Shown: piece by piece, positions 17,994 to 28,300 of the stretch | How positions within the stretch are numbered: the stretch's first letter is position 1 | How the letters are laid out: each line of letters opens with the position of its first letter | Origin: an uncultured Clostridia bacterium | Lineage (GTDB): Bacteria > Bacillota > Clostridia > HGM11514 | Direction of reading: 5' to 3' | Assembly: GCA_934464705.1 (NCBI GenBank) | Contig: CAKSKB010000012.1 | Coordinates: 19,881-83,880 of the forward strand | DNA: 64,000 nucleotides | Translations under genes and position numbers: made by a program | Notes under the pieces: generated by a model | Told to the model about the DNA's origin: nothing | The model's input: the letters and a program-made list of their open reading frames with translations, nothing else | The model's database searches: none

Positions 17994-20042
17994 ATGAAAA
18001 AATTCAAAGCATTTATATTAACTCTTATTCTTGTTTTAACAAGCGCACTCTGCGGCTGCGAAACGGCAAACGCACAGGAAATCACCGTGACGCTGAACGG
18101 AGAGCAGCTTGACTTTGATGTTGCGCCCGAGATAATTGACGGATACACGATGGTTCCGCTCAGAAAAATTTTTGAAGAAATCGGGGCGCTCGTGAAGTGG
18201 GACGCAGACACCAAAACCGTAAACGCAAGAAAGGGCGCAAAAACGGTTTCTATGACAATCGGCGAAAATTCTGTTACCGTCACAAAAAACGACACCTCCG
18301 AAACGAGTTACTCTGACGCAGCCCCGGCTTTGGTATCCGGAAGAACCCTCATTCCGCTTCGGTCGGCGGCGGAGAGCTTCGGGCTTGATGTTTCGTGGGA
18401 TAACGAAACAAAAACGGCGGAACTGAATACAGTATCCGATGATGACGGTTCGTGGAAGGAAAATAAGGTTACGGTGAATCTTTCGTCCCCCGATGAAAGC
18501 CTTAAAACGGACGGCGGCATAAAAATAACGGAGGGCGGCGACTATACTCTTGAAGGCACGCTTAACGGAAGCATTACGGTTTCTGCCGATGAAAAGGTTA
18601 AGCTTCGCCTGAAGGGAGCCGAAATTTCGGCAAGCGGCGCACCGGCAATATATATCGAAAATGCGGATAAGGCTTACATCACGCTTGAGGACGGCAAAAA
18701 CATTCTTACATCGGACGCCGACAAAGGAACCGTTTTTTCAAAGGATAACCTCGAAATAAAGGGCAGCGGAACGCTTGAAATCAGCAACACATGCGGCAAC
18801 GGAATAAAATCAAACGATAACCTCACGGTTTCAAACGGAAAAATCACAATAATCGCCGCCGAAAACGGAATTTCGGTGAACGACACCTTCAAAATGACAG
18901 ACGGACAGCTCGATATAGAGTCGGTCGGGGACGGAATTTCTTCCGATTCCATAGTTAATATACAGGGTGGAGAAATAAACATCAAAACCACCGCAGAGGC
19001 GACCGTAACGGAGAGCCGAAACCGCTTTGAAAACGACGGAGAGGTTTCGTTTGAAACCTCATCAAAGGGCATAAAAGCTGACTGGATGATGAAAATCAGC
19101 GGCGGAAAAATCAATATTTCATCGCAGGACCACGCAATTCACTGCGCCGACGAAATCGAAATTGACGGCGGCGAAATGACCCTTAATTCGGAATACGGCA
19201 AGGGAATATCCGGGCACGGCAGCGTAACCGTTGACGGCGAAAGCACGGTAATCGGCATTGAAAAGTGCACGGAGGGCATAGAAAGCAAAAATGTTCTGAC
19301 GGTTAATGACGGCAAAATCAGCATTGACGCATCCGATGACGCATTAAACGGCGGCGGCACGCAGGGAATTCAGATGGGCGGCATGCCGGACGGACAAAAC
19401 AGAAACGGCACGGAAGCTCCGCCCGAAATGCCGTCTGACAGAGATATGCAGAATCCCCCCGAAAAACCGGAAAGAGGCGGTTTCCCCGGCGGCGGCAATA
19501 TGGGCAATCCGCCCGAAATGTCCCCCGGCGGCACGGGCAAAGCAGACCTTAAGGATGTGCTTATAATAAACGGCGGCGACATAACCCTCAAAGCCGGCGA
19601 CGACTGCCTGGACGCAAACGGCAATCTTATAATAAACGGCGGATTCATAAAAGCGTCCGACCCACAGGGCGGCATAAACAATGTAACGGGCGTTTTCGAT
19701 GCGGACGGCGAAATAAAGATAAGCGAAAACGCAAGCATTATCGCAGCCGCACGCAGCGGATTTCAGAATAAGCTTTCGCCCGAAACGGCGGTTACGGTAT
19801 ACCTTGACGCTCAGAAACAGGCAGGCGATAAGATATCTCTCTCGGACGCCGGCGGCACGGTTTGCGAGTATGAAAATCCCTCCGAATACACTGTTGTTTA
19901 TATCGTATCGCCCAAGCTCAAAGCCGGCGAAAAGTACAGCGTAAAATGCGGCAGCGAAGAATTTGAGTTTGAAAAAACAGGCGGTTCTGTAACAATAGGA
20001 AACGAAAAATCTTTACAAGGACGGGGAAATATGATAAAATAA
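17994..20042 (+). CDS. Carbohydrate-binding (DUF4353-type) lipoprotein with stalk domain
   Basis: 682 residues. Lipoprotein-type signal ending SALCGCE (lipobox Cys 20 or 22). Residues about 28-140 form a copper-amine-oxidase N-terminal-like stalk domain (two repeats with GYTMVPLR and GRTLIPLR). The rest is a long beta-solenoid rich in G-(D/N)-(G/A) turns, as in carbohydrate-binding DUF4353 proteins. A low-complexity Met/Pro/Gly-rich insert lies near 460-515. Probably exported and surface exposed. Eight bases downstream of the DUF4956 gene, so in its operon. Confidence 0.85.
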   Translation: MKKFKAFILTLILVLTSALCGCETANAQEITVTLNGEQLDFDVAPEIIDGYTMVPLRKIFEEIGALVKWDADTKTVNARKGAKTVSMTIGENSVTVTKNDTSETSYSDAAPALVSGRTLIPLRSAAESFGLDVSWDNETKTAELNTVSDDDGSWKENKVTVNLSSPDESLKTDGGIKITEGGDYTLEGTLNGSITVSADEKVKLRLKGAEISASGAPAIYIENADKAYITLEDGKNILTSDADKGTVFSKDNLEIKGSGTLEISNTCGNGIKSNDNLTVSNGKITIIAAENGISVNDTFKMTDGQLDIESVGDGISSDSIVNIQGGEINIKTTAEATVTESRNRFENDGEVSFETSSKGIKADWMMKISGGKINISSQDHAIHCADEIEIDGGEMTLNSEYGKGISGHGSVTVDGESTVIGIEKCTEGIESKNVLTVNDGKISIDASDDALNGGGTQGIQMGGMPDGQNRNGTEAPPEMPSDRDMQNPPEKPERGGFPGGGNMGNPPEMSPGGTGKADLKDVLIINGGDITLKAGDDCLDANGNLIINGGFIKASDPQGGINNVTGVFDADGEIKISENASIIAAARSGFQNKLSPETAVTVYLDAQKQAGDKISLSDAGGTVCEYENPSEYTVVYIVSPKLKAGEKYSVKCGSEEFEFEKTGGSVTIGNEKSLQGRGNMIK

Positions 20043-20064
20043 AATCAAAAAGGACGGTGAGAAA

Positions 20065-20739
20065 ATGCGGATACTTGTAGCGGAGGACGAAAAATCGCTT
20101 AATAAGGTGATAACCAAACGGCTTTCAAACGAAGGCTACAGCGTTGACAGCTGCTTTGACGGCGAAGAAGCGCTCGCATACCTTTTCGCAGGGGAATTTG
20201 ACGCAGCGGTGCTTGACATCATGATGCCGAAAATGAGCGGAATCGAGGTTCTCAAAGCCATGAGGGCAAGGAAGGACAGCACACCCGTAATATTTCTTAC
20301 GGCACGCGACAGCATATCGGACCGCGTTTTGGGGCTTGACAGCGGAGCGCAGGACTATCTTGTAAAACCGTTTGCGTTTGAGGAACTTCTCGCAAGGCTC
20401 AGGGTGCTTACGAGAACCGTCCTCGGCAGTACGACTAATGTTCTCACGGTTTCCGACCTGGTGCTTGACACAAAAAGCCGCACCGCAATAAGAGGCGGAA
20501 AACCGATTCCGCTTTCCGCCAGGGAATATGATATTCTGGAGTACCTTATGCATAACAAAAACGCCATCGTTTCGAGGGAAACAATCGAAAACCATGTATG
20601 GAATTTCGACTACGGCGGAGGAACCAACATTGTTGATGTTTATATAAGGTATCTCCGTAAAAAAATTGATGACGAAAACCCCGTAAAGCTTATTCATACC
20701 GTAAGGGGCGCAGGGTATGTTATCCGGGAGGAAACATGA
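20065..20739 (+). CDS. OmpR-family response regulator
   Basis: 224 residues. Receiver domain (1-115) with the acidic pair AEDEKS, phospho-acceptor Asp in AVLDIMMP (about D51), T/S in FLTARDS and Lys in YLVKPF; winged-helix DNA-binding domain (125-222) with SAREYDILEYLM and the terminal IHTVRGAGYVI. Overlaps its kinase by 4 bp. Candidate target is the TTTTAATRTT repeat set before the operon. Confidence 0.95.
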   Translation: MRILVAEDEKSLNKVITKRLSNEGYSVDSCFDGEEALAYLFAGEFDAAVLDIMMPKMSGIEVLKAMRARKDSTPVIFLTARDSISDRVLGLDSGAQDYLVKPFAFEELLARLRVLTRTVLGSTTNVLTVSDLVLDTKSRTAIRGGKPIPLSAREYDILEYLMHNKNAIVSRETIENHVWNFDYGGGTNIVDVYIRYLRKKIDDENPVKLIHTVRGAGYVIREET

Positions 20740-22088
20740 AACGAATGTCTTTAAAGCTGAAAATCACTCTGTGGTACACGGCGGTTATGCTTGCGGTTTC
20801 GGCGGTGCTTCTGGCGGTTACGGTGTCGGTCAGCCAAGGCATGCTCGAAAAAACCGTGGCTGACAAATTAACATCAACCGTAAACGACTTTTCAAGAAGG
20901 CTCTTTAAACCCGGCGGAGGTCAGCAGCCAATGCCCGAAAAAGGATTTTACGAAAACGGCATACACATGGCCGTCTACGGCGAAAACGGAGAACTGATTG
21001 CGGGAAATATTCCGTTTGAAACCGACTCGCCCGGCAGCATTGCATCGGGTTTTTCATCGGCCGAAAAGGACGGCGAAAAATACTTCATATATAAAAAAGG
21101 TGTTCCCGATGAGCGGTCGCCGAGGATGTACACCGTCGGAATCGTGCCGCTGTCGGCGGAAAGCTTCGCACTCGAATCGACGGCAAAAACCAATGCCGCG
21201 CTCGTAATCGTAATGCTGCTTATCGCCGCAGGCGGAGGATATCTGATAATATCAAAAGCGCTTGCGCCGGTCAAAAAAATCAGCGGTACCGCAAAGAAAA
21301 TCAGCGAGAGCAGCGATTTGACGCAAAGAATAAACCTTCCCGGCGGAGGAGATGAAATCCACGCCCTCGCAGATACCTTTGACGATATGCTGGACAAAAT
21401 CGGGCAGCTTGTGGAAAAGGAAAAACAGTTCACGGCGGACGCATCGCATGAGCTCCGAACACCGGCGGCGGTAATTATGTCGGAGTGCGAATATATGACC
21501 GACTGTGATTTATCCATTGATGAAATGAAGGAATCGGCAGAATCGATAAAGCGGCAGACCGAGCGCATGACAAAGCTGATATCGGAACTTCTGATGATAT
21601 CGAGAATGGACAAAAACACAATTGCGGCGCAGTTCGAGGAGGTCGATTTAAGCGAGCTGTTAGGTTTTGTGTGCGATGAACAGGAGGAACTGCACGGCTG
21701 CGCCGTTCGTCTTTCAAGGAACATCACCCCCGAAATCACTGCAAGCGCCGACCGCGGGCTTATGACAAGGCTTTTTATAAACATCATTTCAAATGCGTAT
21801 TCATATATAGGAAACGGCGACCTGATAAGCGTTTCGCTTTATAAGAGCGGCGGAAATGTGATTTTTGAAACCGAGGATAACGGCATTGGAATTACGGAAG
21901 AAGATTTGCCGAAAATCTGGGAGCGATTCTACCGTTCCGATAAGTCAAGAACCGCCGAAAATTCCGCAAATTCGGGACTGGGACTTTCGATGGTGAAATG
22001 GATTGCGGAGCTTCACGGCGGCAAGGTAAGCGCCGAAAGCACATACGGCTCCGGCAGTAAATTTATATTTTCGATGCCGGAAAAATAA
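20736..22088 (+). CDS. Sensor histidine kinase
   Basis: 450 residues. Two membrane helices (about 12-34 and 148-170) enclose an extracellular sensor of roughly 110 residues; then HAMP (172-225), HisKA with the phospho-His in FTADASHELRTPAAVI, and HATPase with N box (NIISNAYSYI), G1 (EDNGIGI) and G2 (NSGLGLSMV). Partner of the preceding regulator. It ends the operon, followed by the terminator in direct repeat copy A. Confidence 0.95.
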   Translation: MKRMSLKLKITLWYTAVMLAVSAVLLAVTVSVSQGMLEKTVADKLTSTVNDFSRRLFKPGGGQQPMPEKGFYENGIHMAVYGENGELIAGNIPFETDSPGSIASGFSSAEKDGEKYFIYKKGVPDERSPRMYTVGIVPLSAESFALESTAKTNAALVIVMLLIAAGGGYLIISKALAPVKKISGTAKKISESSDLTQRINLPGGGDEIHALADTFDDMLDKIGQLVEKEKQFTADASHELRTPAAVIMSECEYMTDCDLSIDEMKESAESIKRQTERMTKLISELLMISRMDKNTIAAQFEEVDLSELLGFVCDEQEELHGCAVRLSRNITPEITASADRGLMTRLFINIISNAYSYIGNGDLISVSLYKSGGNVIFETEDNGIGITEEDLPKIWERFYRSDKSRTAENSANSGLGLSMVKWIAELHGGKVSAESTYGSGSKFIFSMPEK

Positions 22089-22099
22089 ATAAACCACAA

Positions 22100-22377
22100 A
22101 ATATACCCACCGGCTTTTTTCTGCCGATGGGTATAATATTAGTATAAAGAGTGTACCTGCCGACAGCCGAAACCATCGGCAGATACGAAAAATAAGGAGA
22201 GCGAATTTATTTGTCAAGTAATCTCTTAAGAATACTTGCCGCCTGTGCACGGGTTGCGGTCTTATCGCCTTCAAAGGTTGTATCGGTCATGCCCGAGATA
22301 AGCCCAACGGTTGTGCAGACATCTACAGACGGTTTTGCCCAGTCCGCAATTTCGGATTTATCGGCAAACTTATCTAT
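22100..22377. repeat. Direct repeat copy A (3' end of the SLH gene plus terminator)
   Basis: 278 bp matching copy B at 28831-29112 with few mismatches. Relative to copy B it lacks 1 bp in the hairpin and 3 bp at the stop codon. It covers the last 57 codons of the SLH gene and its 3' untranslated hairpins. Confidence 0.92.
22103..22134. terminator. Shared terminator of the kinase operon and the SLH gene
   Basis: Stem ATACCCAcCGGC/GCCGaTGGGTAT with a T-rich loop and one mismatch. It serves convergent transcripts: histidine kinase (plus) and SLH protein (minus). A second hairpin, CTGCCGA...TCGGCAG, lies at 22157-22182. Confidence 0.7.
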
Positions 22378-25300
22378 TCCGCCATTCTCGCCTTTTTTGC
22401 CGAGGTAAGAATATGCGTTCGAGATAATTACTGCCATTTCGTTTCTGGTAATTGTATCGTTCGGTCTGAACTTTCCGTCAAATCCTGTAATAATTTCAGC
22501 CTTTGCGCAAGCGTTTACCGATGTTTCATACCAGCTGCCCTTTTCCACATCATCAAATACCGAGGGTGCATCCTCAGAAAGCTTGAGCGCGCGTGCGATG
22601 AGCGCCGCAAACTCCGCTCTTGTGATGTTTCTGTCGGGGTCGAAGGTCGTATCGTTTACGCCGCTTACAACTCCGAGGCGGTACATTGCCATGATATCAG
22701 CCTTTGCCCAGTGATTCTGAATATCGTTGAAGCAAACTGTCGTGTCAAGATTCGGGTTTGTGGTATCGGTCGAATAGAAGCCGCCGTTACCTTTGTTTCC
22801 GTACGGATTGCTTGTTGTGCCGCTGCCGTTTCCATTTCCTCCGCCGGGCTGATTGTTGTTATCTTCCTGACTTGAAGAACTCGTGTTGTAGGTTACAAAT
22901 TCACCGAGAACCTTCGTCCAGATAATATAATCGTCGCCGCTCTTTATGAATGCGGTTTCGCCTGCTTTAAGCTCACTGTCAGCTGTCTTTTCGGAGTCCT
23001 CCGAAAGTTTCTTCGTAACTCTCGAGAACTTGCCGTTCACTATAATTCCAAGGTTCTTCTTCGCCTGACCCGGAAGCACGATTCTTACCGCTTTATCCGC
23101 TGCAAGGCTTCCGTCAGCCATGGATATTACGGTCACATTCGCCGTGTTATTGAGGGTCACGCTCGGCTCGGAAAGCTCTTTTGCCGCAAGCAGTGTGCCG
23201 TTTCCTGAAAGCTTTGTATCTTCAAAGATTTCCGCCGTTACCGTTCCGATCGAACGCTCCGCCGTGATTTTTATTCCCGGAAGAGATGTGCTCTTTTCGG
23301 TTTCAAGCTTTACATCGTTTGCGGATTTTTCAGCCTTGATTTCTGCCTTCGGGTACTTGCTGTTAATCTTTATCGTCTTATCCGCAGTTACCGTTTCCTT
23401 GGTGATTACGGACTCATCAAGCGCCTCAATTGCGTCATTGATGTTCTCGATTGCCTTGTCAGCATCGTACTGCGTAAGGTCATTTCTTGCGTTTGCGGTC
23501 TTTGCGTCGGCAAGAGCCTTATTGAAATCGTCAACCTTATCTTTGGGATATTCGCCGTAGCCGTTTCCTGCAACAAATGTCATGTTTTCTGCTTTTGCGA
23601 TTTTCTCCGCAAGCTTTGTTTTATCCGCCTCAGTAGGCGAAATTGTGAGCTTGCCCTTGCCCGAGCTGAATCCGAAATATCCTTCTTTTCCGTAGAGGTC
23701 TCTTATCTCGGTAGATTTTTCGTATACTACATTTCCGTCAACTTTAAGCTGCCAGAACACCTTGTTTTCCTCGTCGGTATCGTATACGCCGATGGTCACG
23801 ATGTGTTCCTCACCGAAGCTCAGGAAGTTGTTTGTTACGGTGTCAATCATCGCGTCTTCTCCGGCAATCTTTCCGCCGTCGTGCTGCTGAATGTTCATGA
23901 TGTCTTTCTTGATATCATACATCAGTCCGCCGCCGCCCGATTCCCAAACCTTCTTGTTGGTTGCGGGCTGCCTGAAGTAAATTCCTACCCAGCCGGATTC
24001 GTCTGACGGTTCAAACTTCACTTTGAACGAAATCTCGTGGTTGAGATATTTCGCCGCCCTGTATGTCGCAAGGTCAAAGTTTGCAGCATCTATCACCATA
24101 GAGCCGTTCTCAAACTTCATGTTTCCGCCGGGGTTATCCCAGTTTTCGGTGTCCGCAAGCAAAGGATTGATGTTCATATGAACTATCTTATCCATGTCGA
24201 TTGCGGGTATCTTCTGCTTTTCAAACTTCGCAACCGTCGCTTCAAGCTTTGCTGCAGCGTTGTTTGCTGCGTACTGTGTAAGCTCGGGGTCGTTTGCTGC
24301 CGTCTGCGCATCGTTAAGCGCTGCCGAAAGCTCGTCATATGCCGCCTTCGGATACTGACCTGCGCCCGTTCCTACGCTTGCGCCTTCAAGCGCCTCTCTT
24401 GCCGCCTTCATTGCCGCATTGAGCGAGGTGAGGTCGATTGAGCTTGCCTCTCTTACCTTGACCGGTTCGCTCATTACAGTTTCGCCCCTCATGGTGTTTG
24501 TATCATAAGGAATTACCTTGTACTTAATATATCTTCCGGCATACTCGTCCGTGAGTTCAAGCGTTTTGCCTGCCTTGCCTTCGATCATGGTGTATTCGCC
24601 GTTTTTCTTATCGGCAACATACCAGTAAATCTGCGAAAGTCCTTCTTTATCTCCGTCAGCGTCGATAAAGTCGTAGTTTGCGCTGATTTCACCTCCGGCT
24701 GCTGCTATACCGCTTACAATATCCGACTTAACCGTTACGGAAGGCTTATGTCCCCAATTATCTGTCGTTCTTCCAATCTGATTGAACGGAATCTGCTCAA
24801 ATTCGGGCGCCGATGCCTTCACGGTTCTCAAGCCTTCATCCGTGAGCGTAAAGTCCTTTCCGTAGTCCTTGAACAACGATTTTGCGGTGTTTACATTTTC
24901 CTGCGAATAGTTATCGTAGTTAACATTGCCGTTATAAATAGGAAGAATTGTTGTCTGCCCTATCATGGCATTATCGTGATAATTATTGTTGTAGCCCTTC
25001 GGGAAATTCTCATCAATATACTGGAGAAGTCCGTATTCATCTTTAGCGTCGAAGAACTTCTTGGCACCGTCATAGTTTTCCTTTGAATAAAGCTCAATGT
25101 TCTTTGCCCAGATGGTGTCTTTATAATGTTCCTTCCAAGCGTCGCTCCAGAGATAATGTGCTCTGTTATCGGATGTCCAAAGATTTGCATTACCTTCCGC
25201 ACGGTTCTGGCTGCCTTCCGCTGTGCCGATAACCGTACGCATATCCGTCATATAAAGCCATGTATTTGCAGGAATGGACGGGTCAACCTTTTTACCGTTA

Positions 25301-28300
25301 TATGTATACTCGGGTCCCCAGCAATGTGTGCTCCATCCGAACAGGAAGGCAGCATACCGGGTATTATTTTCGTCATCGATTATAAGGTTGTTATAAACAT
25401 TCTGAACCTCGCCGCCGTTGGCTCTGATTGATGCATAATGTCTTGCACCGTTATAGAACACATTCCCGTAAAGTTCAGGTCCTACCGCGCCGTCATCCCA
25501 GAAAACGCCGTCACCGTAGCCGTCCTGGATTGCCCAGAGGTCGGTTTCAAAGTCTCTGAAATAGTTATATCTTACAACAATACCCATTGTTGTATTATCT
25601 CTGCCCCAATAAATTGAGCCCATATCGGAGTCAAAATACAGAGCGTGAGAAATGGTGTTATATTCGATTGTGATATCATTGGACTTCCTAATATCAATTG
25701 CAGCGTGCGGCAAATCGTCAAATTCATTATGGCTTACCGTTATGCCGACAGTGTCGTGCATTGTAATTGCAAAACGGTCGCCGGGTCTGTAGTTTACCGC
25801 ATGAATATAGTTGTTTTCTATAATGTTGTTGCTGGGCTTAAGCGTTTCCCTATCACCGCCCTGCAAGTAAATCGCCGAGCTTGCAATGTTGAACATATGG
25901 CAACCGGTGATTTTGCAGTTCGTGGAATTAAGAATCTTAATGCCGCTCTGTGCAGAACCCGAAATTTCGCCGCCTTCAATTTTAATATTGTCTGAATTTT
26001 CAATATTTACGGGAGTTTTGCGGGTCTCTTTAAAATCAATTCCCTTGAAGGTAATGTTTGAAGCGCCGTTGAAGTCAAGCATATTTTTATCCGTGGTAGA
26101 CACAACCATCTCGCAGCCGTTCACATCAACCAAAGGATAGAAATAAAGAATGTTCTTTTCGCGGTCAACATACATTTCGCCCGGAACATCGATTTCTTCA
26201 AAGATATTTCCGAAATAAACCTTGTACTGCTGACCCCATCCTGCTCCGGGGGTTGCGGCAATATTGGTATTGTTAACCGTTGTAACAGTTTTCGCTTCTT
26301 TATCGAACGTGTCGATTGTATAGCTCGAGTCTGCCCAGAAGTAAACCAGTGCGCCGCCCATATAAGCGTCACCCGACTTAATCGTCCATTTTGCCGAGCG
26401 GTTTTCAGGGTCGGGGAAAGAATATTTATACTTCTGACCAACCGCATTGTATCCTTCTTCCGAAACGGGCGCTGCCTGGACAAGCCCCTGACTTTCGTCA
26501 TTATTGGGCCAGCGAGCGTTTGTGAGAAGCATATTGTTCATGTAAATTTCGTTAGGGTTATAATCTGCAAAGCCGTTGCCGTATGAAGCAATCTTTGACA
26601 TCTTAACGCCCTGCTCTGCAAGGTCAAGCATATAAAGATTCTTTCTTGCGTCCTGATCAACAAGGCGGTTCAGGATCGCCTCATCGGTAACCTTCTTGAT
26701 TTTCGAGGTATCAAGAGTTTTGCCGCCCACAAATTCAACCTTTTCGCCGTTATATGCCTGATATGTTATCGGGCTTTCCGCCGTACCGGAGTTCTTCGCC
26801 CCGAATTCGATTGTCTTTGTAATCTGATATGTGCCGCCGCGTACATAAACCGTTACGCCGCCTTCGGGCAGCTTTATCGATTCAAGGACATCCCTTGCCT
26901 TTTCGATGGTCGCGAAGGGCGCGTCAATTGTACCGTCGTTTTCATCATTGCCGTTTTTCGCTACATAATATGCTGATGCGGCAACGGGTTCTGTATACTT
27001 ATTCGTTTTAATTGCAGCCGAAACAACCGGAGTTCCGGGAATACCGTGCTTATCGGTAGGTATTACCTTAACTCTGATGTATTTTTCGGCGTCCGCCTGC
27101 ATAACGGTATAAATCTTTGAGGTTCCCCCCTTAAGCTCCGTATATGTACCGCCCTCGGTGTCCGAAATCTCCCACACAAACTTTGTTGCACCTTCTTCAA
27201 CGTTGCTTTCGGAAGGAACATAGGTGTAAGCTGCGGTAAGATTTTTGCCCGTGTCAGGTACTCCCGTTACACTGACGTCCTTTGCAGACGGCGGAGTTAC
27301 CGCCTCAACAATTTTAGATGTAGGATCAGATGCCGCAGGTGCGCCGACCTTCGGGTCAACTGTGCTTCGAGGCGTTACAACAATGCGAAGCATTTTTCCC
27401 ACATATTCCTTCTTTAAATCAATCGTATCAGCGGTTTCTCCGGCTATATCGTCCCATGCCGAGCCATCAGCAGATGACTGCCACTGATAGAGCGGTGTAT
27501 CGAGCTTATCATCGTCAGCATCATATATTTTTGCGGATGCTGTAAGCTTCTGACCTTCCATCTGCAGACCTTCGATCGAAACGGAGGACACCACAGGCGC
27601 TGTAGGTTCTTTTCTTTTTTCAAGAGAACCCATTAACACCATATCATCCATATAATTTTTGTATCCGTCCTGATATACCGGTCTTATTTCAATTGCTGCC
27701 CATGAGTTACAATCGGTAATCCCCGCAGGCATTGTTTCTTCTTCCGGAACAACATCTTTTGTGCCGACCAAATCGCCGTCGAGATAAGTATAAACGGTCC
27801 AGCCGTATTCGGCTTCGGAATTCTTTTCGAGTGACATTACAAACTGATGCCAGCCCTTTTTTCTCGCTTTGATGCCGTAATTGCCGCCGTAAGGGGTTCC
27901 GTTTATATATTCATCGCCCTGCCCCCGCATAATTCCCGAGCTAACAATCTGCCAGGAGTTCATGCCCTTCCATTTTGCAGCAAAATCTCCGTAGCCGTAG
28001 TCCTCTTCGAATTTACTGTTCTGATGGAAAAGGGACGAGTCGGTAAATACAACAAAATCGTAACCCTGTTTATGACCGGTATCGCCGTCATCATAAAACC
28101 AACCGGCAACCGAGCGATAACCGCTGTCGTACCATCTGTTTTCCATGTCGGTACCGGGTTTTTCGGGATCGTTATTTTGAGCCCATGATTTTCTCATAAG
28201 GCGAACGGTCCAGTTATTTGCCCAATTCGAAAGCGCATTGCCGTCGTAATGACCGCCCTCCGCAGTGCCCGGTGTGCCGCTTGTGATGTAAGAGATATTG

